The notes beneath the pieces are model-generated. The model saw only the letters and a program-made list of their open reading frames with translations. It made no database searches and had not been told where the DNA came from. A stretch of DNA of 64,000 nucleotides from Papio anubis. Taxonomy: Eukaryota > Chordata > Mammalia > Primates > Cercopithecidae. Below, piece after piece: positions 22,166 through 34,870 of the stretch (position 1 is its first letter; every line of letters starts with the position of its first letter). The translations under genes were made by a program, and so were the position numbers. The stretch lies in NCBI RefSeq assembly GCF_008728515.1, contig NC_044986.1:112456313-112520312 (forward strand), given 5' to 3'.

Positions 22166-23494
22166 CGCCTCCCTGTGAACAGTCATTAAACGACAAATGT
22201 GAATGGTCAGGGCAGCAGCAAATGCAGAGTTGGAAGGGGTAGAGGGGAGGGCTCTACAAAGCAGAGATGTTGAACTACAGGAAAGATTCGCTCCTGTATT
22301 TCTCCTCCCTGGAGAAGATTCCAGGTGGGAAGGGTGAGGGAGCCGGCAGTAAGCATCATTATAGCTCGACCATGAGTGTTGCACCTTATGGTTTAGAAAG
22401 TTCTTTCACATCTGTTTTCTCGGGATTTTTACCATATACCTGTGGGGTACTTAGGGTAGATATAATGATTCCTATAATGATGGGAACCAAAGCTCAGTTA
22501 CCTGACCTGCTCATTAATAGCAGAGACCAGAGTAAACCCAGGCCTCCTCTCAAAGATCTTTCGCCTCTGCCCTGTGGAGCCAGGCAAAGCCAAGGCTCAT
22601 GGAGGAGGCCTTAGCTGCTAGCAGGGCACTTATAGAAGGATTTTAATGAGACAATTAATTTATTATTCATAGCACTAATACAAATATAAAATGAAGTCTC
22701 TTTTGACACATTGGATTTTGGGTTACATTTATCATAGTATGTACATTTGAAACATGTTTGTCAGGTGTTCAGTCTCATTCATTTATTCATTCAACAGAAA
22801 TTCACTGTGCTCCTTTTACATCCATGCCAAGCCCTGTTCTAGTTACTCTTTTTAGTATTCAGTTCAGTTATTCAGCTTTCCATAGATGAAGCACACAGTG
22901 TGGCTGCCATGCCAGGTGAGCAGGATCAACATCTCTGAAACTCTGAAATCTCTTTTCAGTGGCTTTCTTGATGACAGCTGCCCCCACTAGAGTCCCCAGA
23001 ATCTCCCCAAAGAGGACACACTCGAAAAATTCCTGTGCACTTTTACAAGTTAGAGAGTTATCTCCCAGCCACGACGTCATTCTCCTCCCAGAGGACTGGG
23101 CAGGTCTGTTTGTAAGACGGAGGAGGTCTTCACCTGGAGTCAGGTGGCCTGGGTCCCACCCTGGTTCTTGGTTGGTTTCAAAAGGCTTAGGAGCTGAGCC
23201 CCTGCTCCCAAGAGGAAGAAGGGTCTAGTGTGTCACCATATCTGGGGCAGGAGTTGCAAACTTAGGGGAAATGAAGGGCCAAGAGGGAAAAGTAGAACCC
23301 CGAAATCCCAGTATTTCGAAGCAAGTGCTTCCCGACTCTGTTCCTCCCCGTCAAAGCTCCACCTTCAGCACGCTGGCCCCACTGTGTCCTTGTGTCCCTG
23401 TGCTCTTTCATGTCAGGCCTCTCCTTTTTTGGTGGTGGAATGAACGGGACAGACAACCAGGAGTGTCTCTTGGGGTTAAGTATGTGGCCGGTAA
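22166..23494 (+). other. intron 2 stretch with an L2-like tail
   Basis: At 22770-22860 the sequence TTCATTCAACAGAAATTCAC with GCCAAGCCCTGTTCTAG resembles the inverted L2 3' tail. The remainder is unassigned, with several short ORFs of no coding character. Confidence 0.45.
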
Positions 23495-23695
23495 TAGTGT
23501 CATTTACCCAGAGCTTGCTGTGTGCCAGGCACTATGTAAAGGACTTTGTAAATGTTATCCCATTAATTGTCCCAAGAAACGTGTTGTTTTTCCCTCTTGA
23601 TGGATGAAGAATTTGAGGAGTTCACAGAGTTACTCAGTGCCAGAGCCAGGACGCAAGCCAGGGTCTGCCTGTCTCCAAAGCAAGCCCTTAACCGC
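23495..23695 (-). mobile_element. MIR fragment
   Basis: Reverse MIR: GTGTGCCAGGCACTATGTAA, CATTAATTGTCCCAAGAAAC, GAGTTACTCAGTGCCAGAGC. Confidence 0.72.
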
Positions 23696-24149
23696 ATGGC
23701 AGGCTGTGTTCAAACGCGCTCCCAGGCGGAACCCCCGGCGTGTCCAGCAGATCAAAGGGGAGCAAAGCTGCTTGAAGAAAGGTCGAGGAGACCCAGAGCG
23801 CCTTATGTGTGTTCCACATTCCTCTGTGGGCCTCTGCAGAATGTTAGGGCACCCCCAGTCACTATTTTAAAACCCCTGGTCTAGACTGTTCCCAGGGCTT
23901 CATACAGCACCTGATATGTCTGATTATACTCTAGGACCAAAAAATGGCTTCAAAAACAATTGCAAGCGAAGTCAAAGTTTGGAGAGCCTCTTGAGGAGAC
24001 TTAAATACCGATAGCTTCTTTCAATTTATGTGCACATATACATGTGTTTCAGTAGCTGTGGATGCAGAACTTTGTCGTTCTCACGTATGACTTGTTGCCT
24101 GAAGTCTGGGAGGCATTTGTATTTAGGCCATACAGGCCCTCCATTTCTC

Positions 24150-24270
24150 ACTTAGTTTTTATTGCAGCTACACTGTGAGGTTGGTGTTGGGTTGGCCTCA
24201 TGTTTTACAAATGGGAACCTCAACTCAGGGGTGAAAGTGATTTGCCCAAGGCTACATGGTCATTAGCTGA
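24150..24270 (-). mobile_element. MIR fragment
   Basis: GTTTTACAAATGGGAACCTC and GTGATTTGCCCAAGGCTACA match the reverse MIR core. Confidence 0.65.
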
Positions 24271-24664
24271 CCACACTTTCCAGTCGGGTCTCCTGACATC
24301 CATGTCTGAGCTCTTCACCTTGTCAGAGCTGCCACCACTCCTTGCTCCAATCTGCTCACATAGGCTGATCTCAATACGTAACTTCTCACCCTCTCTCCTG
24401 CTTAGAGACTTCAGCTGCCTTGTCATGGGTTCTAGAATCAAGGCAAAGCCCTTCACTGAGTGTTTAGTATGCGTAGTGTGACCCGACCACATCTGCATCT
24501 CCCTGTCTCCAGCTTTCATGCAACCACCGTCCGTTGAGCCAGCCGGCTTCCTAAAGCAGGACTTCCAGGTGCAGAGGGGGCTCCACAGAGAGAAGGAATG
24601 GGGTGGCCAGGAGCTGCGGCCTGGGAAAGCCGCTGGGAAGAAAGGAGCTAGGGCTTGTTTACTG

Positions 24665-24835
24665 TCTCCCGAGTATGCTGGGCACTTCCGAACTTTATCT
24701 CATTTAACACTGAGACCAGCTCTGAGAAGGTATTGTCATTTCTCCTTTTATATGAGAAAAATGGGCCTTTAGAATTGCTAATGTATGTACGGTGATACAG
24801 CTAGGAGACAAGAGCCTGGATCTGGAATTTGGACA
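24665..24835 (-). mobile_element. MIR fragment
   Basis: TATGCTGGGCACTTCCGAAC, TTATCTCATTTAACACTGAG and GGTGATACAGCTAGGAGAC follow the reverse MIR order. Confidence 0.65.
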
Positions 24836-24879
24836 TGGCCTGGCCGCAGTCTTTCACTGTAACACGCTGCTGTGGAGGA

Positions 24880-25175
24880 GTGAGGCCCCGCTCTCCCCCT
24901 CGTTCAGTTCGCTGTCTGTTTCTAACCCACCTTTCCAGCCTTCTCTTGCTCTTCACCCTCACTGAAAACATGTGCTGTTGTCAAACCGGCCACATCATTC
25001 CCTCCTTAAAGCACCTTCCTGTTCTCATCTCCGCCGTTTCACGGTGGCTCCTTCTCCATCCTAGCCTCCTACCATGCCTTACCCCATTTCCAAACTCCTT
25101 CCCCTAAAATCCTGTCTCTCCCATCGGTTTTTAAAGCCCAATTCAAATATTACCTTGGCCCGTAAGCCTTCTCAG
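24880..25175. mobile_element. probable L2 fragment
   Basis: Pyrimidine-rich sequence with CCACATCATTCCCTCCTTAA and CCCAATTCAAATATTACCTT resembles the L2 3' region. Strongly diverged; orientation left open. Confidence 0.4.
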
Positions 25176-25184
25176 TTTACATAG

Positions 25185-25345
25185 CATAGTAGAGAGAAGT
25201 CGGATTTAGAGTCAGAAAACCTTGCTTCGACTCTCAGGCTCCAGCTGTAACACGTTGGAGAACACTCTTGAGGGCTTTCCTCATCTTCTATAATAGAAGA
25301 ATAATGTTGGCCCTCCTGACGCACATGGGAGATCCTGTATGGTAA
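25185..25345 (+). mobile_element. MIR fragment
   Basis: Forward MIR pattern: GCATAGTAGAGAGAAGTCGG, AGTCAGAAAACCTTGCTTCG, then CCTCATCTTCTATAATAGAA. Confidence 0.6.
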
Positions 25346-25431
25346 AATGCTTTTTCAAACTGAAAAACACTGTGTTTGTGTTTTTATTACCCCATTCTTC
25401 CTCATTCTCCCAGATTTAGGAATTACCTTTT

Positions 25432-25722
25432 ATTTTTTTGAGACAGAGTCTCGCTCTGTCGCCCAGGCTGGAGTGCAGTGGCGCCATCCCGGCTCACTGC
25501 AAGCCCCGTCTCCCGGGTTCACGCCATTCTCCTGCCTCAGCCTCCCAAGTATCTGGGACTACAGGCGCCCGCCACCACCCCCGGCTAATGTGTTTGTATT
25601 TTTAGCAGAGACGGAGTTTCACTGTGTTAGCCAGGATGGTCTCGATCTCCTGACCTCATGATCCGCCCACCTCGGCCTCCCAAAGTGCTGGGATTACAGG
25701 CGTGGGCCACCGCACCCGGCCT
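25432..25722 (-). mobile_element. AluY-like element
   Basis: Little-diverged minus Alu with Y-type sequence and a short T tail. Similar flanks TAGGAATTACCTTTT and TAGGAGTTATCTTTT are probably the target duplication, diverged at two sites. Confidence 0.92.
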
Positions 25723-25849
25723 AGGAGTTATCTTTTCTTCTGATACTTGGGCACTAAGTAGTAACAGTACTCTTCTCTGGCACTCACCATGTGATGCCTA
25801 ATATTGACTTATTTTTGTGTGTGGCTTTATTGTGCTCAAGTCACCCAGC

Positions 25850-26045
25850 AGATCCTCCCCCGAACCTTAACAGCTGCCACATTGAAATGGAGTTGTTTAT
25901 TTGCAGGACTCTTCTAATCGCTCCTAATGTAAACTGTCAGATCCTAGAGGGCAAGTGTGACCTGAATTCATTTTGGATCCTTTGAGAACCTAGCATAATG
26001 CTGTATCCGCAATAGGTACTCTGCTGATAGGTCTTCAGATATGTG
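25850..26045 (+). mobile_element. L2 3' tail
   Basis: TAAACTGTCAGATCCTAGAG, GGGCAAGTGTGACCTG and GAGAACCTAGCATAATGCTG follow the L2 3'-end pattern. Confidence 0.55.
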
Positions 26046-27149
26046 ATTTAAATGCATGAATATATTGGACACTGTCGTTAGGACTCTGAAGATTTATTGT
26101 AAAGTATACTGCTATATTGAGATTGTAGAGACATTTAGTGAGCCAAACTAAAAGATGCCTCATTTAACTTTAAGCTTCTGTAACATACTAGAGTAGAAAT
26201 TTGGGATTTCTGATGTTGATTTGTGAGATACAACTTCTTTTTTCAAATCTAGAAGAAACTGAAAAGGAGAACTCACATATGAAAGCCAGTGACATGTTGG
26301 AAACCAAAATTGGAAAATCACATTTGTTCTACTTGTTCCTTATTCTGCTGTAACACAGGTACAGCTTTAGAAAGGTGCTTAAGATAGCACTGGCCCGTCT
26401 GTAAACCGATGTTGACATTGTTGACTTCTCAGATTCCACATGAAGCAAGCTTTTCTACCTTAATTTAAGGACATACAGCCATGTATTAAAGATCACACCC
26501 ACAAACCTTGGTGCCTTTCGGGTTTCTGAAGGAGTTAGGCCCCTGCACACAGCCACCCAAGTTGTACCTGCCCAAGGGGGCCCTGTGAGGGGCCAGTGGG
26601 GCTAACATGCAGCCTGCAGCCTGCTCGCCATGGTCCGCGTGGGGGCAGCAGCTGTCCTGAGGAAAAACCACCTCTTTCTGTTTCTCAGGAAGGCTCGTTG
26701 TGGTTCAGTAACTGGCCTGTAAATGAAAAGTGTGATATATTGTGGTCTTTTACTTTTCTTACACTGGTCATGACCAAATCATTGAAAAAATAATAATAAA
26801 GTCACGAAGGGTAGAATCTAAGGAAACATGTTGACAATTCAGCCTCTCTCTGATTTTATTTTCGGAGGAAAATCATATGGCCATCTATACGGTGAAATAA
26901 GGATTTTGAACCAGTGTGTTCTGCATCTCAAAGTTAAAAATAGACCTGGGATGTTGGCACAGGAAGTCTTTTATCCTTATAAGTAGCAGATTATCGGAAA
27001 GAAAGTGACCTGGACAGCAGTGCCCCAGCAGTAGCAGGGGAGTGGGGTCGGCGAAGGGCAGAAACCTGAACCTGCAGCCATTGCGATCCACATGGTGCCT
27101 TTCGGGTCCTGCGAGTATTGTGTGCAACTTGGGCTACCCCTCTGCCTGC
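26046..27149 (+). other. intron 2 stretch, unassigned
   Basis: Nothing recognised with confidence. Short opposed ORFs at 26486-26671 and 26885-27162 have no coding features. Confidence 0.35.
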
Positions 27150-27425
27150 AATTCTTTTCCATTTTTCAGAGACAGGGTCTCACTCTGTTGCCCTGGCTGG
27201 AGTGCATGGTGTGATCATAGCTCACTGAAGCCTCCAACTCCTGGGCTCAAGCTACTCAGCCTTCCAAGTAGCTGGGACTTCAGGCATGTACCACCATGCC
27301 CAGCTAATTTTTTTATTTTTTGTAGAGACAGCGTCTCCCTCTGTTGCACTAGTTGGTCTTGAACTCCTGGCCTCAAGCGATCCTCCAGCCTTGGCCTCCC
27401 ACAGTGCTGGGGTTGTAGGTGTGAT
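27150..27425 (-). mobile_element. old Alu (AluJ-like)
   Basis: Minus dimer with J-type features such as CATAGCTCACTGAAGCCTCC and CTCCTGGGCTCAAG. Confidence 0.88.
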
Positions 27426-27664
27426 GCTTGAAATTCTTTGTCATCTAAGTGTACCCAAACTCCCTAGCATGACAGCTGAGACCCTGCAGGAACTGCCTCC
27501 GTCTACTACTTCCAGCTGATTCCTGACACTCCCCTGTTGCCTCCATGTACAGCAGCCATACCACACCACTTTTCATTCCTGCAGCAGCTCTCCTTCCTTA
27601 CATTTTAGACTGTGCACTTCCTCACGTCATTGACATGCTTACCACTCTTCTGCCAAAAAAAAAA

Positions 27665-27855
27665 AAAAAAATTCTACAAAACATTACAAAAATTAGCCGG
27701 TGTAATGGTGCATACCTGTAGTCCCAACTACTCAGGAGGCTGAGGTGGGAGGATCAGTTGAGCCCCGGGGGTGGAAGTTGTAGTGAGCTGAGATAGCACC
27801 ATTGCACTCCAGCCTGGGCAACAAGTGAGATCCTATCTCCAAAAAAAAAAAGAAA
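27665..27855 (+). mobile_element. truncated Alu, right part
   Basis: Begins at the middle region (ATTACAAAAATTAGCCGG) and runs through the right arm to a poly(A). An A run precedes it at about 27655-27670. Old and diverged. Confidence 0.85.
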
Positions 27856-28089
27856 ACCACAAGAAAATCCCAATAGGGCAACAAGTGCTTGCTTAATTTA
27901 TTTGTTCCACTTGCTTCTTAAAGAATATAACCAGATATTCCAGTCAACACTTATTTTTTGTATGGTCACATATATCTTCAATGGACACTGAGAAATACAG
28001 TCTTTTACTTGAACCCTAAAATATAATGGCCTTTGGCACTAGAAATCCAAAAGCTTCCTTTGGTATCAACTCTTCCAAGCCTGTATGTA

Positions 28090-28180
28090 TCCTGCTATCA
28101 TCTAGCCTGATATCTTTGCATTTTTGTTTGCAGAACAATGTCTGGCACATTCTAGGAAATATCGTAAGTATTTGTTAAAT
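28090..28180 (+). mobile_element. L2 3' tail fragment
   Basis: GCAGAACAATGTCTGGCACA and GTAAGTATTTGTTAAATA match the L2 terminal segment. Confidence 0.55.
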
Positions 28181-28184
28181 AAAC

Positions 28185-28480
28185 TTTTTTTTCCTTTGAG
28201 TTAGAGTCTCGCTGTGTCACCCAGGCTGGAGTACAGTGGTGCAATCTCGGCTCACTGCATCCTTCGCCTCTGATTCAAGTGATTCTCCTGCCTCAGCCTC
28301 CCGAGTAGCTGGCACTATAGGTGCGTGCCACCACGCCTGGCTAGTTTTTGTATTTTTAGTAGAGATGGGGTTTCACCATTTTGGCCAGGCAGGTCTTGAA
28401 CTCCTGACCTCAAGTGATCTGCCCGCCTTGGCTTCCCAAACTGCTGGAATTACCGGCATGAGCCACCACGCCCAGCCTGT
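28185..28480 (-). mobile_element. Alu, minus orientation
   Basis: Full-length dimer from TTTTCCTTTGAGTTAGAGTC to CCACGCCCAGCC. Confidence 0.92.
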
Positions 28481-28689
28481 TTTCTATTTTATTAGGTAAA
28501 AGTCTCCCTTCTTTAAAGTCTAACTCTGAAGTAGGATGCCCTTCTGTGCCCCTGTGTGTCACCAGTCTCTGTGCCACCCCTCTCCCCGGGCCTCGCAGAC
28601 TCACATGGCACAAGGGACAGCACCCCTGGAATCTTGCAACACTGGGGCCCTGGCATGTGCTCTGCCAGCCTCTTTGCCTGGAGTGACCT

Positions 28690-28840
28690 CGGCTACCCTT
28701 GCCTCCATGATCTTTTAATTGTCCTTCCAGTCTCAGCTTGAATTCCTTCAGGGCAAGACTCTGAGTGTTCAATGCTGTATTCCTACTGTAGTATTCCTTG
28801 GCACAGAGTAGATTCTTAATAACTATTTTTGAATACATGA
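28690..28840 (+). mobile_element. L2 3' tail fragment
   Basis: TTCCTTCAGGGCAAGACTCT, AATGCTGTATTCC and TTGGCACAGAGTAGATTCTT follow L2 order. Confidence 0.55.
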
Positions 28841-30749
28841 GTTCCATGTTAAAACATATTAAAAGGTAATGTGCCTCCAGTTATCAGTAGATCGTGGGAC
28901 GATTGAGATGAGGCCGTTTCCTTGTGCAGGATTGTCCCATGCGACACAGGAGGTCTTCATCCCACCCTCCACATGTCGGCAGTGTAAACGTACGTCAATG
29001 TTGATAGCAACCCATCTACACATTGAACCCATCAAATGCGCCCTCTGCGAATGTAAGCTACAGCATGGTCCTTAGCAGGCCAGGGTTGTGGGATCAGTCA
29101 TTCTGAAGGCAATTTGGCTTTAAACAGGAAAAAAACTATTCCATTGCCATCAACTGAATGCACCTCCCTCATCCATTGTCTCACAGATACCACGATGAAG
29201 GGGGAGCAGATGAGAGGCTGTGCTGAACAATTTGGCCGCATGACCATAGTTAAGAGAGAGAGGTCAAAGGGCACATTCCACTGGTGGTCAGGTGACTGTG
29301 CCTCATTTCTCTACAAAGGATAGCTTATCGCACGCATATTTGATAATATATTTTCGAATCATTACAAAGTTTAGACAGATTTTCTTTCAGTATTCCATAC
29401 AACCAATATCCTTGTAAATAAGAATCCATAAAATTGTTTTCTTAGTGTTGCATTTTTTTCAAACATGCAGAAATATACCGTGTTATTCAGATTCCAAGGG
29501 GTTTACAATGTTTTTTACTTGAAATCAAATTTTATATCTGAAAGGTTAATGGAGAAAACTAATTATGCTGCTATCTGGTAACCAAATGTGTGATGAGACA
29601 TTTGTCTCTGTAATTAACAGCAAGGAACTTTTATAGTTCCATAAAATCAAATGCTACATAGAGTATTCTGTGAGCATTTGTTTGGCCGAGGTGTCCAAAA
29701 CAGAGATGTTTATGGATGATATAAACTTGAGCTGAAATGTAATGCAGGTGTCTGTGTCTCTCGCAGCATTTCTCATTGTTGAAATGGAAGCAAAAGATTA
29801 ATACCTTTACATTGTCATGATAAAATAAGTGATGTGTTCTTGGAACAGTGGAACGCTACATGAGTTACTCAGTAATTCCAAGAATTTATTCTGTTCCAGG
29901 AATAATATCCTTAACAATTTATTTTTACAGAAAAAGTTGATGCAATAGAATAGACTATGAAGTTGCTTGTGTGGTGAATGGAATTATATCTCTCAAGTAT
30001 GACTTTACACCTACATAGGAAATGTAAAGAACCCCACAAAAATGCAAGGTTCAGGTACCTCTTAAAGGTGAAAAGTCAGGAGATGCAAAAGTTAAGGTTC
30101 CTCTGTTGCATTAACTCATTCTCATTGCACATAGATAATTTTTTCGATTACTAGCAAGACTTTAATGGGTTCCTTAATATGCACAGCATGAAATGTGGCT
30201 GAGGAGTTGCTACAGGAATATTAGCTTTAGCGTTTCTCTACAGGTTCAGTGTTCCTCTTTTCAACTCTCCACTGGGAGGGAGAGCCTGGTGCCGGCACAC
30301 AGTAGAGCAGGGTGGCCCAGGTCCGACCTAGCTTCCCTGGTTTACTTGATCATTCTGGACAGGCAGCTTTTACTTCCCATTTGTTGAGGCAGGGGAAACT
30401 GAATTTCCCACCCATTATCTGCGATGAACTAGGAAGAAGATGGAGATGAGACATGTCCCTCGGGGAAGGCTTTCATGGGAATATGTGGCCGGATTTAGGC
30501 ACCAAATGGCCTCTGCTTGCCACCCCGCTGCACACTCTACAGAAAGAAGGAGAACTGCACAGATGCCTCCGATGTGGGTTTATCTCTTGCACATCAGTGG
30601 TGGTGTTTTTCCATCAGCTTTCCTCAACCATATCTTCTCGTCATATCTGTTATTAGAATTGACGTTAATATATTCATATTGTAGATATTTATTGAAGCCA
30701 CCATGCCAGGCTGGGAGGTTATAGAACCCACTAGGTTGTGATAAGAGAA
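28841..30749 (+). other. intron 2 stretch without recognised repeats
   Basis: About 1.9 kb of AT-rich intronic sequence with no Alu and no clear older repeat. ORFs at 28869-29323 and 30193-30724 show no domain or splice context. Confidence 0.4.
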
Positions 30750-31660
30750 ATTAAGGATTCTGTGGGAACGTGAGTCCTCCCAGGCCTGAGGAATTAAGGA
30801 GTACGGCCCTTGAGAAAATGACCTTGAAACGGAGACCTGAAGGGCCAATCTGGTGTTGGGGCTGAGGACGTGGAAGGGGCAGCATGTGGGGACCAGCTTG
30901 TGAGACACAGGAAAAGGCCTTGGGCAGGGCCAGAGCTGCACGGACAGTCGCTTCTTGGATTCCGATTGAATTGTTCTGAAGGGAGGCCTGGGCACTTTTA
31001 TTTTTTAAAAGTTGCCCCAGTGGTTCTCATGTGCAGCCAGACCCTAGAGCCAGACACCACCATAGAATAGGAGAAATGTGGCAGGAGCCAGGGCTGGAGC
31101 AGCGGCAAGGAGGCCCGGCCTCTCAGGGAGCTGCACCTCCATCCTGGGGATAGTGGCGCTCCATGGAGGTCCGCAGTGTAACTCGATTTGCATTTTTGAA
31201 AGATCACTCTAGCTTCAGGGTGGAATAGAATGGGAGGGGAGCAGTCCTGAAGGCTTGTGGCAGTAGCCCCATGGAGTGATACCAAGAATGGGGTGGTGGT
31301 GGGGAGAAGCGGTAGGATTCTAAAGTAATTTAGAAGTTATAAGAAGCAGGACTTGGTGACTAATCGGCTGTGGGAGGGAAGGAAAGAGGAATAACTCCTA
31401 GGTTTTTGGCTCGGACAGCTGAGTTGGCCCATTTACTAAGGCTAGGGGATGGTCATGATAAAATAACCTTTTTAGACATGATGTGAAGGTTGCTTTTGAG
31501 ATGTCCAGGTGAGGCTATCTGGTAAGCAATTGGATGTATGGCTCTGGAGCCTTGAGGTGGAATCTGGGCTGGCGTCCTCTTGTACAGATAGTCAGTGGAG
31601 CCAGGAGAGAGGACGGGTGGATCCAGGAAGAGCATGGAGGGCGAGAAGACTGCCTAGGCC
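30750..31660 (+). repeat. ancient dispersed repeat, family not assigned
   Basis: Purine-rich sequence with motifs I remember as recurring across mammalian genomes: GCAGGACTTGGTGACTAATC, TAACTCCTAGGTTTTTGGCT, CCATTTACTAAGGCTAGGG and GAGATGTCCAGGTGAGGC. It is probably an old LINE-derived or other dispersed element. Confidence 0.4.
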
Positions 31661-32639
31661 AGTGTCCTAAAACTGTGGACACTGAAGGCAATGTTTTGCG
31701 CACCAGTGGTTGTGACCTGTAAGTAGGTCATGATATCAATTTAGTGAATTGTCACCGACACTACAACAGTAACAATAGCAATAAGAAGAAGAAGAAAGAA
31801 ATAGAGTAGAATAGAAAACATCAAAGTATACTGCATGCAGGGAAGGTAAATTCCTGACACTGTTGTTACGAGTTGTGTGCATGGTATACCTATCTGTATG
31901 TATGTTCTAGGTCATCATGACAAATGTATTTCTTGCTATGAACCATGGTCAGAAAAGTTTGGAAGCCACTGATTTAAGTTACTGTTGCCTTAGCCCCAGA
32001 GATTTCCCACGAGACTCACTCAGGGAAGGCTGCCATTCTCCAGGTCCCTTGGGCCCCAAGTTATCCAAATCCCTTGAGATCCTTGAAAGAAAAAGCCATT
32101 GTGAGTGTGATCTGTTTGTCATCATTATTAATAATATTTGCATTGAAAATGAAATTGTACAACAGCATGTGTGTTTAACTCTGAATATTTTAAAAGTTTA
32201 AATGACTGAAGAAATATAATCCAGACGGTACTTAATGATGTTCATACTTAACTGATCCATGAGGTAGATGTGGAATTCACATCTCAGGAAGGGAGGGATA
32301 TTTGCATTTCTGTGTCAAGACTCTCTTAGCAGTTTTCTGTACAGGAGAGCAGAGGATCAGTGTTTCGACTTATATGGAAAAGGGCGCGTCTTTGCAAATA
32401 GTAAATTATGAACATTTTCTTGTCGAATGAAGGCAAGACTTGTGTTACTGTAGGAATTCAGAAGCAGCTCTTAATCTACAATCTTGTTCTATTTTTCCTA
32501 GGTGTATTGTCAGCCTTTGGAGACTTTTGCTGTGTGTTTCATAGAATCGTGAACACAAACTTTTATTTCACTTTTCTGAAGTTTTCATCTTTGGCTTTTG
32601 TAGAACTAACAGGCTTCACATGGACCACGTTTCCAGTTT
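31661..32639 (+). other. intron 2 stretch with a small GAA-type simple repeat
   Basis: A short AAG/GAA-rich tract lies at about 31776-31806. Otherwise no gene or repeat recognised. Confidence 0.4.
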
Positions 32640-32775
32640 GTTTTTTTCTAAGAGACAGGATCTCGCTATGTTGTCCAGGCTGGAGTGCAGAGGCTGTTCA
32701 CAGGTGTGGTTATAGCATACTGCAGGCTTAAACTCCTGGGCTCAAGTGATCTCCTGCCTCAGCCTCACAAGTACG
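32640..32775 (-). mobile_element. Alu fragment
   Basis: AGAGACAGGATCTCGCTATG through CTCAAGTGATCTCCTGCCTC is one minus-orientation Alu arm; it is old and broken off at about 32775. Confidence 0.82.
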
Positions 32776-33714
32776 AATTTCCAATTTAAAAGGAAATATC
32801 AGCCTCATTCTTCTTAGTTTGGAGCAGTGCAACTAAGTCAGAATCTGTAAAGATGGTTTGGTCCAGTGATTTCCTTGTTTCCACCATGTGTGCTAACATT
32901 CCTAGGTAGTTAAGGTACCAGCTAGTTCACACGGCACCCACAGCTTGTTGTGACAGCTCCTTGGACACTGGCTTGATGGTCTCATGAATGGAGCCCTTCC
33001 TGCCATTCAGCTAGTTCCTTGAGCAGCTTAGTAGAGCAGTGCAGCATAGGGACCCAGAAGCCTGATGCATCCAATGCAGATCTCTGACCTCACAGTCTCT
33101 GCGTCTCCTGGGTAAAATGTGTACGTCAGTGCTCGAACCTCTTAGCTTGGTGTCAGGATTCAATGTAGGCAGGGTGCTTGCCAGAGGCCTGGTACATACT
33201 GAGTGCTCTGTAAGTGATATTAATAGCTTTAACACTCTTTCCCTTAAATACATCCAAATTCCTTTTAAGGATACGGGACTTGTAATGAATTTCAAGAGAA
33301 AGTGGCCTTAGCATGTATTCCAGGGATTACAACACATACCACACCCCAGCACCTCCCTGCTTGACTTTTCTTGCTGCCGTCTAGCTGCTGGTGGGTCAGT
33401 CGTTCCTGCCCAGTTTCACTGTGATGTTTTCAGGTCCACAGCTGCATCTACCAGTTGCCTTATACCCAGCTTGGGAATACTACAAGGAAAAGTTTGTAAA
33501 TAATAATTCTAAATTATTTTTCCTCTAAAACAGTCATATATATTCATTTTGAAACAATTTTTTAAACAATTTATAAAGCTGAAAATAAAATAAAAAGTAA
33601 AAGATCCCAGCTGGTCTGAAGTTAGCAAGTTACCTCAGTTGATTGTTCATGGTGAGTTGTAGGTCAAACTCCTTCTACCGTTTCCCCCTTCTCACTAATA
33701 CACTTGACTAGTTA
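32776..33714 (+). other. intron 2 stretch, unassigned
   Basis: No gene. 33150-33220 has MIR/L2-like traits (GGCCTGGTACATACTGAGTG), too weak to call. Confidence 0.35.
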
Positions 33715-34039
33715 TTTGGGGTTTTGGGTGGTTTTTTTTTTTTTTTTTTTTTTTTAGACGGAGTCTCACTCTGTTGCCCAGGCTGGAGTGTAGTGGCACG
33801 AGCTCAGCTCACTGCAACCTCCGCCTTCTGGGTTCAAGCGATTCTCCTGCCTCAGCCTCCCGAGTGGCTGGGATTACAGGCGCCCACCACCACACCCAGC
33901 TAATTGTCTTATTTTTTTACTAGGGACGGGGTTTCACCATGTTGACCAGGCTGGCCTTGAACTCCTGACCTCAAGGGATCCATCCACCTCAGCCTCCCAA
34001 AGTGCTGGGATTGTAGGCATGAGCCACCCTGTCCAGCCC
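33715..34039 (-). mobile_element. Alu with target duplication
   Basis: Minus Alu. CTTGACTAGTT occurs at 33703-33713 and again just after the element, so the G/T-rich stretch between the first copy and the poly(T) is part of its tail. Confidence 0.9.
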
Positions 34040-34179
34040 TTGACTAGTTTTTTTTTTTTTTAATTAAAAATTTAAAAAATCTCGTCCCAATCACACTCTC
34101 CAGTGGTAACCCCTATTACCAATAGAGGTGTGTGTGAAATATGTGTGTGTGTCACAGAAAAAGAAAATAGAATTATGCT

Positions 34180-34870
34180 ATACAACGTGTTGCAACTTTT
34201 TTCACTTAACCTAATCTTCATTTATTTCACCCATATTGACTGCCTATTTGGAGCCAGGCAGATTTAGCCCCTAGTTATCCTGTGGTGAATGAGATGATCA
34301 TGATCTCAGCTTTCTTGAAGCTAATAATTTGTCTTTCACATACTTCCAAATGACTCTAGAAGGGTCTATTTCACTCTTTACAGATATGAAATGATATAAT
34401 TTCATTCTACTGCTGTACCATAATTCACTTATCTAATGTTCTGTTGATAAATGTTTACATTGTTCCCAATATTTCCCTTATAAAATGATGCTGTAGTGAA
34501 TATTCACAGGTACTTGTTGGAATATTTATGTAGGATAAATTTTGGTAAGTGGAATTGCCATATTCTACCCCAAAAAGGTTTTATCAAATTACATCCCTAG
34601 CAACAGCATATGAGAGTTACTGTGACCCTAAATTATCACCAAAAATGGCCTTTTTGAATCTATAATTACATAAAAAGGAAAAGAATTTTATGTTAATTTT
34701 CATTACATTAATAATTAGGGAGATAAGATACTTAAAATATTTATTGATCATTTTCTCTCTTGTGAATTACACGTTCATGTCCTTTGCCCAGCATCATTAG
34801 TATTCATCATCTTCTTTATTGATTTATAAGACCTCTTCCATGCATTTGAGATTTAACTCTTTGACTTGAT
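34180..34870 (-). mobile_element. probable ancient L1-type 3' fragment
   Basis: The minus strand resembles the 3' region of old L1 (L1ME/HAL1-like) elements. Visible landmarks on the plus strand are GCTGTACCATAATTCACTTA, TGTAGGATAAATTTTGG, TAAGTGGAATTGCCATATTC and CATGTCCTTTGCCCA. All frames are broken. Confidence 0.5.
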
